Positions 53,598-61,082 of a stretch of DNA of 64,000 bases are shown one piece after another (within the stretch, counting starts at the first letter, position 1; the number at the start of each line of letters is the position of its first letter). The DNA is from Porphyrobacter sp. YT40 (GTDB taxonomy: Bacteria > Pseudomonadota > Alphaproteobacteria > Sphingomonadales > Sphingomonadaceae), in contig NZ_CP041223.1 in the NCBI RefSeq assembly GCF_006542605.1, positions 118,801-182,800 of the forward strand. The letters are read 5' to 3'. Below the pieces are notes generated by a model. That model did no database searches. It had not been told where the DNA came from and saw only the letters and a list, made by a program, of their open reading frames with translations. The translations under genes were made by a program, and so were the position numbers.

Positions 53598-54046
53598 GGC
53601 ACGGCCTTCAACGCGCGCAGAACCCGGGCGAGCGCCTTCTCGTTGACGAAGCTGTCGACGGTCAAGCGCGCTCCGTTGGCGAGCTCGATGGCAATCGTGC
53701 CTGCTCGTGGCGGCTCGGTCGGCGGAGAAGCCGCTACACCGGCCACCAAAGGGCCGACCGACGGCTCTGGCCCCTCAGGGATGATCGCGGGAGCCGAAGT
53801 GTCCGCTGTGGCCTCGACGAACTGGCCGCATGGGATAAACTCCAGCGCCTTCCTTGCAATCGCTTGAGCTTCGCGCCGGTTGGCACGCCAGTTTTAGATC
53901 AAACTCTTGGCGATGCCATGCCTGCGCGCGACCGACGTGACCCTGACATCGGGGCGCAAGCTCTCCGCGACGATTGCGGCCTTCTCCGCATCAGAATAGC
54001 GCCGCCGCCGCTCCGTCCGCACAATCACGCCGCCACCGTCGGACAC
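53591..54046 (-). pseudogene. tnpA: IS66 TnpA (Orf1), interrupted by an in-frame stop
   Basis: The frame reads from a GTG at 54046 (AAGGAGATCCT upstream) as an IS66 TnpA with HTH RRRYSDAEKAAIVAESL and HGIAKSLI, then meets TAA at 53894-53896 where the family has a Tyr or Gln, and continues NWRANRREAQAIARKAL to the normal end at 53591. One base change explains it. The downstream tnpB and tnpC are intact. The element may depend on a related copy for full function. Confidence 0.8.
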
Positions 54047-54162
54047 AGGATCTCCTTCTGGAGTCCAGAAAGAACTCCCTTCAGGAACCGTCCTTCATCG
54101 CTCAGCGGCAACCCCGCAACTCGTGGTTGGCCGGACGCTTACGAAACGTCCGCAATTGGGTG

Positions 54163-54320
54163 TATTGTGTTGAAAAAGTCTGCCGCGCGTTTTGGTCAGC
54201 AATAATCGAATCTTGATGGGCCGTTCGACGCAGCAGTGATTCAAGCGGCAAGACTGATCTGAATCATTATTGCCAAAAACTGACCGCTGGGTCGTCAGCT
54301 TCGACATTTTCAACACAATA
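54163..54320. mobile_element. 158-bp MITE-like element
   Basis: Terminal inverted repeats TATTGTGTTGAAAAAGTC (54163-54180) and the complement of 54303-54320 (GACATTTTCAACACAATA) match at 17 of 18 bases. The 5-bp GGGTG flanks both sides (54158-54162 and 54321-54325), as a target duplication. No gene fits inside. The flanks rejoin into the dispersed repeat ACGTCCGCAATT plus GGGTGGAAAGC, so it inserted into such a repeat, 12 bases beyond the IS66 end. Confidence 0.8.
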
Positions 54321-54336
54321 GGGTGGAAAGCAGACC

Positions 54337-54609
54337 TTATGCCCTCCGCGGGATCAGAAGAAATCGCGACAGGATAAGAACTGCGGCCGCAAGGCCAGCG
54401 ATCAGCAGGACAACTTCGAAGGGCGAGTCCATGCGATCTTTCAACATCCAGAAAGACACGAATGCCGCCAAACCGATCCATAAATTCTTGGGAATGACCA
54501 GCTCGGTTCTGCAACCATCGCAGATGAAAGGTTTCCCAAGACCCCATTGAGTCTTCAAAAAAGGAACCGGTTTTCCGCAAGCGGGACAAGGTGGAGATAG
54601 GACCCGCAC
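54337..54609 (-). CDS. Zinc-ribbon membrane protein
   Basis: 90 residues from a GTG at 54609. The N-terminal zinc ribbon (CPACGKPVPFLKTQWGLGKPFICDGC) is followed by two hydrophobic segments (LWIGLAAFVSFWMLK, VVLLIAGLAAAVLILSRFLL). Small proteins with one zinc ribbon and two helices are common and uncharacterised. No strong ribosome site precedes the start, so the start is uncertain. Confidence 0.5.
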   Translation of the reverse strand: MRVLSPPCPACGKPVPFLKTQWGLGKPFICDGCRTELVIPKNLWIGLAAFVSFWMLKDRMDSPFEVVLLIAGLAAAVLILSRFLLIPRRA

Positions 54610-54634
54610 GTAAGTAAGCCTATCACATCTATCA

Positions 54635-54661
54635 GCGTCCGCAATGGGGTCGGAAGCTGCC
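54635..54661 (+). repeat. Dispersed intergenic repeat, copy d
   Basis: GCGTCCGCAATGGGGT followed by CGGAAGCTGCC matches the shared core of the copies near 16811, 49945 and 54143, and lies between the zinc-ribbon gene and the gene at 54699. Confidence 0.4.
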
Positions 54662-54698
54662 GCGACGAGCGACATGCCAATCACACACCCGAACTGGA

Positions 54699-55196
54699 CT
54701 ACTCGTCGATGTGACCGCCGAGCGCCGGATCGAGAAACCACGACGCGCCCTGCTCAAAATCGCTTCCGCGCGCAGGCACCGGACCATCAGGCTCGGCCGA
54801 GACATAGGGATTTACCTGAACCTGCGGGAGCGAACCTGCCCGGAACAATGATGCCGAGATCTCGCACCGCGCCTTGAGCAAGTCGAGCAGCCATTCGAGA
54901 TCGTCCAGCATCTGCAGCACGCCGCGGCCAGCGAGCGTATAGTAGAGGCATCGCTGGTAATCGTCGCAGCCGCAGGAAAGTACCTGCGTGAGCTTGCGCT
55001 TCGCGCCGCGTTCGCCCTCATGAAGGGCTTCCAGCGTCTCGAACAATTCGCGAGCGGAATGATAGGCATCGAACGCCTCGACGCCGATCGAGGCATTCGC
55101 GAGCGATCGGCGGGTAGGGCGATTCATCTCGTCCACGCCGGCATCGCGAAGCGCAATGTCGAGATCGAACTGGCCGACGGCGAAAACCTTGTTCAT
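54699..55196 (-). CDS. Unknown plasmid protein with SOS-like upstream site
   Basis: 165 residues, no signal peptide. The core is a Leu-rich helical region (ELFETLEALHEGERGAKRKLTQVL, LQMLDDLEWLLDLLKARCE) with a Cys pair (SCGCDDYQRC). AAGGGAG precedes the ATG. It is divergent from the gene at 55261, and a LexA-like box lies between them, so it may be SOS-induced. No family recognised. Confidence 0.55.
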   Translation of the reverse strand: MNKVFAVGQFDLDIALRDAGVDEMNRPTRRSLANASIGVEAFDAYHSARELFETLEALHEGERGAKRKLTQVLSCGCDDYQRCLYYTLAGRGVLQMLDDLEWLLDLLKARCEISASLFRAGSLPQVQVNPYVSAEPDGPVPARGSDFEQGASWFLDPALGGHIDE

Positions 55197-55219
55197 CTTG
55201 CAAAACTCCCTTATGTGAT

Positions 55220-55234
55220 GAACATAGAGTGAAC
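55220..55234. promoter_or_regulatory. Candidate LexA (SOS) box, alphaproteobacterial type
   Basis: On the minus strand the sequence reads GTTCACTCTATGTTC, an exact GTTC-N7-GTTC, the known LexA site of alphaproteobacteria. It sits 24 bases upstream of the gene at 55196 and 27 before the gene at 55261, a divergent position. Chance occurrence is possible, but position and spacing support function. Confidence 0.6.
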
Positions 55235-55260
55235 AAAAAGGCGCGTCAACAGGTCCGATC

Positions 55261-56547
55261 ATGTGGCTCATACCCAAGGACACTACCGGCCAGACCGGCA
55301 GGGTCGCCGTCAGCGGCGGCCTCAGGGATGCGCTGGTTCGCTGGTATACAGGTAAGGGCAGCGACGCCGACCACCGGGCATCCGTGTCGCTGGTGGTGAC
55401 CTCGCGGGAAAACACGAAATGGCTCGCCTGCGATTGCCTGGGCGAGGATCGCCCGCCGCCGTTGATGAGTCCCGCGTACCTCAGCTTCCAAGAGACCTAC
55501 TACCTGAGACGCCTTACGTCGCGGCCGAGCCACGACCCGAAATGCCCCTTCTACATGCCCCAAGCGCCACAGCGAATCCGCGAGACGAGCAAGGACACGC
55601 TCTACGAAATCGATGTGCCCAAAGGATTGTTCAACGCCCATCAGAAGGCCCCTGAGAAGCTCGCACAGAAACCCGACGCGACCGAACCGGACGATCGCTC
55701 CCGCGGAGTCGCCATTCCGCGGCTCGGCAAACTGCTCTGGCTGCTGCTGGAGCGGGCGCGCTCCAACATCCTGCGCGAGCTGCCGCCCCAAGGGCCGCGC
55801 GAAGGCTCGATCAGCGCCGAGATGAAGCGTCTGCGCGACATCGCAAGCCAGTTCGAAATTGCGCCCGGCATCTCGCTTGCGCGGCATTTCTACACCACCG
55901 CAATCGACTACGAAACAAAACGCGTTCACGCCCGCCTGCGCGAAGCCGAAGGAACGTGGCCCGCCGATTTCGCGCCGCAAGCCTTCCTGCTGCTCGAGGC
56001 GAGCGAAATCACCGGGAGCGAGATCGTCACCGGTCTCGGCACCGTTCAGGTCCGCAACCGGATCCAGCACACCGGCATCATCCGGGCGGAGGTCCAACCT
56101 CCCTTTCTTGTCCTCGCCGTTGTCGGCGAACACAGCAAGCGGGAAGGCTATCGCGCGCTTCGCGCCTATGCACAGCCCGTCTTCAGCGGCAACCAGTTCG
56201 TGCCGGCCGAGCGCGACCATGATCGAACAATCCTCAAGGAGCTGCAGGGCGCACAGTACGAGCTGCGACGCACCCGTGTGCGGATGTCGGTCAAGAAGAT
56301 CCTCTTCGACATCGAGACCGAGCACGGTTCGGCGCGCCCCGATTTCCTCATCGCCGTGAAGGACACACAAACCCAGCAGCAGGTGGTCTTCGCCCTGCAG
56401 GTGCTCCAGTCGACGGATCCTGGATATCTCGAACTCCGCGCGATCGAATACGAACGGCTACGCGAGATCGGGCCCGTGTTCGCCTTGCCGATCCCAGAGG
56501 TCACCGCCAAGGCGATCACGGAAAGGGCGCTGTCGGTGATTGGCTGA
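55261..56547 (+). CDS. DUF1173-like plasmid protein
   Basis: 428 residues. The N-terminal Cys pair region (WLACDCLGED, then HDPKCPFYMPQ) and the YYLRRLTSRPSHD segment resemble the DUF1173 family of plasmid and integrative-element proteins, whose role is unknown. The middle is helical (MKRLRDIASQFEIAPGISLARHFY). The C-terminus has a nuclease-like FDIETEHGSARPDFLIAVKD stretch, which recalls the D-x(n)-ExK cores of restriction-like nucleases, but the catalytic pattern is not complete enough to claim it. Confidence 0.6.
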   Translation: MWLIPKDTTGQTGRVAVSGGLRDALVRWYTGKGSDADHRASVSLVVTSRENTKWLACDCLGEDRPPPLMSPAYLSFQETYYLRRLTSRPSHDPKCPFYMPQAPQRIRETSKDTLYEIDVPKGLFNAHQKAPEKLAQKPDATEPDDRSRGVAIPRLGKLLWLLLERARSNILRELPPQGPREGSISAEMKRLRDIASQFEIAPGISLARHFYTTAIDYETKRVHARLREAEGTWPADFAPQAFLLLEASEITGSEIVTGLGTVQVRNRIQHTGIIRAEVQPPFLVLAVVGEHSKREGYRALRAYAQPVFSGNQFVPAERDHDRTILKELQGAQYELRRTRVRMSVKKILFDIETEHGSARPDFLIAVKDTQTQQQVVFALQVLQSTDPGYLELRAIEYERLREIGPVFALPIPEVTAKAITERALSVIG

Positions 56548-56548
56548 A

Positions 56549-56566
56549 GGGAAGGGGGAGGGGTGG
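56549..56566 (+). repeat. G-rich purine tract e
   Basis: GGGAAGGGGGAGGGGTGG begins two bases after the previous stop codon and lies 25 bases before the start of the next gene. Confidence 0.65.
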
Positions 56567-56591
56567 AGCGAACCGTCAGGAGGTCTCGCTC

Positions 56592-57227
56592 ATGCCCAAC
56601 TTTCCGCTTTCACCCCGTCCGGATCAATCGCCTTGGGGCGCAGTCCAGCAGGCCGATCAGATTGCCTCTGGAATCTGGTCGGTGACAACCGCCTCGCACG
56701 GCGGATTGCTCCTCTCCGAGGCCAGATCCGCAGCCATGCCGGCCGCCCTGCGTTTGTCGGGAGACGCCTACGAGGAGGATTGCGACTGGTCGCTGGTCTA
56801 CCTCGCCTTCGAGAGCGAACTTGCACTCCAGAAAACCTCCACTGCAGGTTTTCTCCAGCTCGCCCGAGACACGGTCCGCTGCTGGCACCCCGACCGCTAC
56901 GCCGCTCATACAGGCGAGAGCGTAGCACCCAATCAGTCGTCCGTTCTGCGCACGCGCGAGGCCTACCGCGCCGCCATCGGCGAATTCTGCACCACCACGG
57001 CCTGGGGTGACTGGGCCGACTGGGTTCCCGAAGGAAAGGTGGGCGTGATCGCCCGCAAGGTCGTCTCCGTGAACCACCTCGGTCGGCCCACCTATGCGGA
57101 CGACGAACTCTGCGCGCTCGTCGACAAGGACGCCTATCGGGAACGGGGTGAGGTCACTGTCCTGTCGGCCATCGCGCACACGATCAGCGATCCCCCGGAA
57201 ACCATCCGGCCCAAGAGGATCGCATGA
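56592..57227 (+). CDS. Unknown plasmid protein resembling DUF7007 family
   Basis: 211 residues. The opening SPWGAVQQADQIASGIWSVTTASHGGLLLSEAR and the YEEDCDWSLVYLAFE box resemble a plasmid family labelled DUF7007 as I remember it. The C-terminus is short and helical. CAGGAGGTCTCGCTC precedes the ATG and the stop overlaps the next start (ATGA), which couples it to the PP-loop gene. Role unknown. Confidence 0.55.
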   Translation: MPNFPLSPRPDQSPWGAVQQADQIASGIWSVTTASHGGLLLSEARSAAMPAALRLSGDAYEEDCDWSLVYLAFESELALQKTSTAGFLQLARDTVRCWHPDRYAAHTGESVAPNQSSVLRTREAYRAAIGEFCTTTAWGDWADWVPEGKVGVIARKVVSVNHLGRPTYADDELCALVDKDAYRERGEVTVLSAIAHTISDPPETIRPKRIA

Positions 57228-58315
57228 GCAACTTCGAGCCGCCGATCGCGCTCGACCCGGAGGTGACCTCGGCGCTCCGGCAAGGAGCCCACGTTGTTTT
57301 CAGCCTCTCAGGCGGGAAGGACTCCAGCGCGGCCGCGTTCGCCGTCAACGCCCACCTCGACATGATCGGTCACCCCAGAGACAGGCGCCACGCGATACAC
57401 GCTGACCTGGGCAGCATCGAATGGCTCTCCACGCCGGCGATGGTCGAGCGGATCGCGGCCATGCTTGCTGTTGAGCTGACAGTGGTACGGCGCAAGGCCG
57501 GAGGGCTCATCGAACGCTGGGAACAGCGCTGGGCGAGCTCGCTGCGTCGTTACGAGAACCTCGAGACCTACCAGCTCGTCTCACCCTTCTCGTCTGCCCG
57601 CCTGCGCTTCTGCACCGGCGAGACGAAGGTACAGCCCATCGGATCGTTCCTGCGCGCCAGAATGGCCGGAGAGACGGTCATTTCGGTCGTCGGGATACGC
57701 CGCGAAGAAAGTCACGCGCGCGCCGCGGCACCCGTCAGCAAACGCGACACGCGATTTGCGCCGGACGGCAACCGTGCAGGAACCCGGATGCTGACCTGGC
57801 ATCCAATCGTGGATTGGACCGCCGGGGAGGTGTTCGCCTACCATTCAGCGCACGCCATACCACTCCATGAAGCGTACGATCGTGGCGCCGATCGCCTGAG
57901 CTGCAGCTACTGCGTCCTCGCGGGCCTCAACAACCTCATGGTTTCCGCACAGTGCGAGGGAAACCATCCGGCCTACCGGTCGATCGTGGAGATCGAGATC
58001 AACTCCGGATTTTCGTTCCAACCCGGCCGGTGGCTCGGCGACATCCGACCGGAAATTCTCGGTAGCGACCAGAGGCGAGGCCTGGCAGCAGCAAAACGAC
58101 TCGCGGTCGAGCGTCGCACATTGGAGAGCCGCCTGCCCGCCGACCTGCGATTCACGAAGGGCTGGCCCCCGCGGATACCGGCGCATGACGAGGCCGCGAC
58201 GATCTGCAGCGTGCGCGGAACACTCACATCGCGACTTCGCATAGCGAACCGATGGCCGACCGCCCGGGCGGTGCGTGAACGATTTGCCGAGCTGCACGCA
58301 GCCAGGGCTGCCTGA
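57224..58315 (+). CDS. PP-loop/PAPS-reductase-like protein 1
   Basis: 363 residues of the adenine nucleotide alpha-hydrolase superfamily. The PP-loop is SLSGGKDSS (residues 28-35). A Cys pair in the C-terminal part (LSCSYCVLAG) and a single Cys in LRFCTGETK could form a metal or disulfide site, as in PAPS reductases and DndC-type enzymes. The central HPIVDWTAGEVFAYH is a family-like segment for sulfur carriers. A second member is at 62547. Likely a sulfur- or nucleotide-modifying enzyme, function not settled. Confidence 0.8.
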   Translation: MSNFEPPIALDPEVTSALRQGAHVVFSLSGGKDSSAAAFAVNAHLDMIGHPRDRRHAIHADLGSIEWLSTPAMVERIAAMLAVELTVVRRKAGGLIERWEQRWASSLRRYENLETYQLVSPFSSARLRFCTGETKVQPIGSFLRARMAGETVISVVGIRREESHARAAAPVSKRDTRFAPDGNRAGTRMLTWHPIVDWTAGEVFAYHSAHAIPLHEAYDRGADRLSCSYCVLAGLNNLMVSAQCEGNHPAYRSIVEIEINSGFSFQPGRWLGDIRPEILGSDQRRGLAAAKRLAVERRTLESRLPADLRFTKGWPPRIPAHDEAATICSVRGTLTSRLRIANRWPTARAVRERFAELHAARAA

Positions 58316-58426
58316 CGCTGGAAAGCCATCGCCAAGCATTGGCGGAATTTCGGAAAAGATTCGCCGAACATTTGCCGAAATCCCCACCGCGCAAGCGGCT
58401 TCAGATCTTCACGAAAGGAGATCCTC

Positions 58427-59623
58427 ATGGACATCGAGACCCCGAACGAACGAAACTGCGTCCCCATCGGCCGCCACTATGCCGGGCCCCTCAACCTCGA
58501 TCTCGACAAGCTCCTCGCGGGCCGTCTCCTGATCCAGGGGACGAGCGGTGCCGGCAAGAGCGCAACGCTTCGCCGCATCATCGAAGAAGCCTTCGAGTAC
58601 ATGACAACGATCATCGTCGATCCCGAGGCCGAATTCGCCAACCTGGCAGCGCACATCGGCGCGACGACGATCAAGGCGACCGAAATCACCGCCGACGGGC
58701 TCAGTGCGGCGGCCCTGCGCGCGCGCGAACACAGGATTCCGCTACATATCGACCTCTCCGATCTCGATCCCGAGCAACGGATCATCAAGGCCGCGGCCTT
58801 CTTTTCAGGGCTGATGAGCGCGCCTGCCGAGCTATGGGCCAACACGATGCTCGTCTGCATCGACGAAGGTCACTTGCTCGCGCCGCACCTCGCGGGCCGC
58901 GCTCAGGACGCCGAAACCAGGCGGCTCGGCGTAGCGACCCTGACCGACCTGTGCAGCCGAGGCCGGAAGCGAGGCCTCGCCACCATAGTCGCCACCCAGA
59001 GACTGGCGAAACTCAGCGCGTCGGTAACCAGCGAGCTGCTGAACTTCCTCGTCGGGCTCAACGTCTTCGACCGCGACGTGAAGCGCGCCGCCGATTTTCT
59101 CGGCTTCTGTGCGAAGGATGCCGAGAAGCTACGGACGCTCGCCCCGGGGGAATTCTACGCGATGGGCCCGGCGCTCGAGAGCGGGGCTACCCTGGCCAAG
59201 ATCGATCCGACGATCACGCGACACATCGGCGCGACACCCGAACTCATCGGTTCGGCCGACCACACAGCGGCGGAAGCCGAAGCCCTCCTCGCGCTCGATG
59301 CCATGCGGGCGCTGCCGCAGCCCGACCGGGGGCGGCTGACTGTCAAGGGGACCCGCGCACTCGACGCATTCCTCCTCGATCCCAGTGCGACGCTCGCAAT
59401 CGCAACGGTCCAGGCGCTCGCTCGCATTTCGCCAAACGCCACCACCTGCAGCGAGCTCTCCGCACACACCGGGCGGGAGCGCACCGATATCCACGACGCG
59501 CTTGATACCCTCACCGCGATCGGCGCGATCGAGACAACGCACCGCGAGGACACGCGGATCGCACGACTGTCCGCTCGCCTCCGGCAGAAGAACGCCCATG
59601 TCGATCTCGTCGCACTCGCCTGA
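58427..59623 (+). CDS. HerA/FtsK-type ATPase (DUF87-like)
   Basis: 398 residues. Walker A is LLIQGTSGAGKSATLRR (38-45) and Walker B is MLVCIDEGHLL (about 141), followed by the sensor-like TIVATQRLAKLSASVTSELLN. This HerA-type order is used in DNA-translocating or repair ATPases. The C-terminal winged-helix part (CSELSAHTGRERTDIHDALDTL) may bind DNA. AAGGAGATCCTC precedes the ATG. It overlaps the next gene by 26 bases. Confidence 0.82.
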   Translation: MDIETPNERNCVPIGRHYAGPLNLDLDKLLAGRLLIQGTSGAGKSATLRRIIEEAFEYMTTIIVDPEAEFANLAAHIGATTIKATEITADGLSAAALRAREHRIPLHIDLSDLDPEQRIIKAAAFFSGLMSAPAELWANTMLVCIDEGHLLAPHLAGRAQDAETRRLGVATLTDLCSRGRKRGLATIVATQRLAKLSASVTSELLNFLVGLNVFDRDVKRAADFLGFCAKDAEKLRTLAPGEFYAMGPALESGATLAKIDPTITRHIGATPELIGSADHTAAEAEALLALDAMRALPQPDRGRLTVKGTRALDAFLLDPSATLAIATVQALARISPNATTCSELSAHTGRERTDIHDALDTLTAIGAIETTHREDTRIARLSARLRQKNAHVDLVALA

Positions 59624-61082
59624 AGGATTCGACGTCGTCCAGCTCACCGGCCACGTGCCCGAGCCCTGCCGGCAACAGGTGAGGCCGCTTCGCGAAATGC
59701 CCTTCAGGCACGACGCCTGGTCTCCCGAGGAACTGGCCGATCTCACACGAATGTTTGCCGATGATACAGCCATCGCGGACCTCGGGAGACATCTCGGCCG
59801 CAAGCTGCACGCAGTTCGAACGAAGATCCAGGAGCTCGGCCTGAGACGGAACTCCGTCCGCGAGTGGACGCCACTCGATGACGCCGAGCTTGCCCGACGT
59901 TACGGGATCGACGCCACCGCCTCGATCGCAGGGGACCTCGGCCGCAGCTGCAGCGCGATCTACGCTCGCGCGCAGTATCTCGAGCTCACCGAACCCAATC
60001 CGCCTGATTGGACCGCCTGGGAAGACGCGCAGCTGCGCGCAGGCTACGCCGAAGCGATCGACGTCGCGCGTATCGCCGCCATCATCGGCCGCCCCGTCAG
60101 CGGAACTGCGTCCCGCGCCTCGAAGCTCGGGCTGCGCCATCCAAACACTCCCGATGGATGGACCGACGAGGAGATTTGCCGTGCGCTCGAATTGCTCGAA
60201 ACGGGTATCCTCTACACCGAAGCGATCGATATCCTCGCTACCGAGGGATTTCCGCGCCGATCCAAGGCCGGCTTCGGTCCGAAGATCCGCGCTGCGGGCT
60301 ACACCAGAGGCTGGGGAAGGGCGTGGCTTCCGGAGGAAGACGCGCTTCTTCGCAAGGCCTACGAGCACGGCAGCAGCCTCACGCCATTGAGAACCCGCCT
60401 CGGAAGAACACGCCACTCGATCAAATGGCGGGCCGAGCATCTCGGTCTGAACGGTACGCACAAGCACGAGAACGGATTTCGCGGCGGTCCCGACTGGAGC
60501 GAGGCCGATATCGCTTGTCTCCGACAGCACTATGGGTCGATGCCGAACGCGGCGCTCGCGAAGAAGCTCGGCCGAAGCAAGCTGGCAGTCTCCACCCGGG
60601 CGAATGTGCTAGGCCTCGTCCACGGCTACATCAGGCCGTGGAGCGAGCAGGAGCTCGCCGCGCTCGAGATTGCCTATCGCCGCGATATCGCGATTGCCGA
60701 CCTTGCTCAGGCGCTGGACCGAAACGCCATGTCGGTGTCGAAATTCGCGACGAAGCGGGACCTTCATTTCGGGCGCCGTGCGCGGCTCAACAGACCGCCG
60801 ACACTCGCCGACATTCTCGCGCTGGAAAGGGGAGGGGGAAGGGAAGCCGGGAACAGATCCATGAAGGAGGACACCGGTGAAACACGACACGATCAGGGCG
60901 ACAGTCAGCCCGGAAACAATCTCGAAGGTAACGCGCCTGTTCAACGGGACGATCGGCGACATCCTGAACGAGCTCCTGCAGAACGCCCGTCGCGCTGGCG
61001 CGAGCGGAGTCGACGTCGACGCGATGCCCGTCGAGAACGGCTTGCGGGTTACCATCGCCGACGACGGCTGCGGGATCGATGA
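59598..61082 (+). CDS. Myb/SANT-like repeat protein, overrunning into next gene
   Basis: 494 residues from ATG 59598. It contains about seven repeats of a Myb/SANT-type helical unit (WSPEELADLTRMFADDTAIADLG, WTPLDDAELARRYG, WTAWEDAQLRAGYA, WTDEEICRALELL, WLPEEDALLRKAYEHGSS, WSEADIACLRQHYG, WSEQELAALEIAYRRD). Each has the opening Trp and acidic helix. The recognisable repeats end near residue 400. The tail then runs through a G-rich tract and 206 bases into the next gene as Arg-rich text, which suggests loss of an earlier stop. A role in DNA recognition is likely. Confidence 0.7.
   Translation: MSISSHSPEGFDVVQLTGHVPEPCRQQVRPLREMPFRHDAWSPEELADLTRMFADDTAIADLGRHLGRKLHAVRTKIQELGLRRNSVREWTPLDDAELARRYGIDATASIAGDLGRSCSAIYARAQYLELTEPNPPDWTAWEDAQLRAGYAEAIDVARIAAIIGRPVSGTASRASKLGLRHPNTPDGWTDEEICRALELLETGILYTEAIDILATEGFPRRSKAGFGPKIRAAGYTRGWGRAWLPEEDALLRKAYEHGSSLTPLRTRLGRTRHSIKWRAEHLGLNGTHKHENGFRGGPDWSEADIACLRQHYGSMPNAALAKKLGRSKLAVSTRANVLGLVHGYIRPWSEQELAALEIAYRRDIAIADLAQALDRNAMSVSKFATKRDLHFGRRARLNRPPTLADILALERGGGREAGNRSMKEDTGETRHDQGDSQPGNNLEGNAPVQRDDRRHPERAPAERPSRWRERSRRRRDARRERLAGYHRRRRLRDR
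60829..60843 (+). repeat. G-rich purine tract f
   Basis: GGGGAGGGGGAAGGG lies 33 bases before the GHKL gene start, inside the overrun tail of the Myb-like gene. Elsewhere the same tract follows a stop codon, so its presence in the frame supports stop loss. Confidence 0.65.

Larger units (their letters stand above)
49183..54142 (-). mobile_element. IS66-family element carrying two passenger genes
   Basis: Ends are inverted repeats: GTAAGCGTCCGG at 49183-49194 and its complement CCGGACGCTTAC at 54131-54142. Both are flanked by the identical 8-mer GAAACGTC (49175-49182 and 54143-54150), an exact target duplication of the size typical of IS66. Inside are tnpA (broken), tnpB and tnpC at the right, and at the left an AAC(6')-like acetyltransferase and a beta-lactamase-fold hydrolase. 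At 4960 bp it is about twice a normal IS66, so the passenger part is an addition. The 8-mer also starts a dispersed repeat inside the element (49945), but only the flanking copies abut the repeats. Confidence 0.88.

Noticed and set aside
57224..58315. Calling the PP-loop protein a complete Dnd/Ssp phosphorothioation system.
   Set aside because: No cysteine desulfurase, DndD/DndE or SspB-type gene is seen, so only the superfamily is supported.
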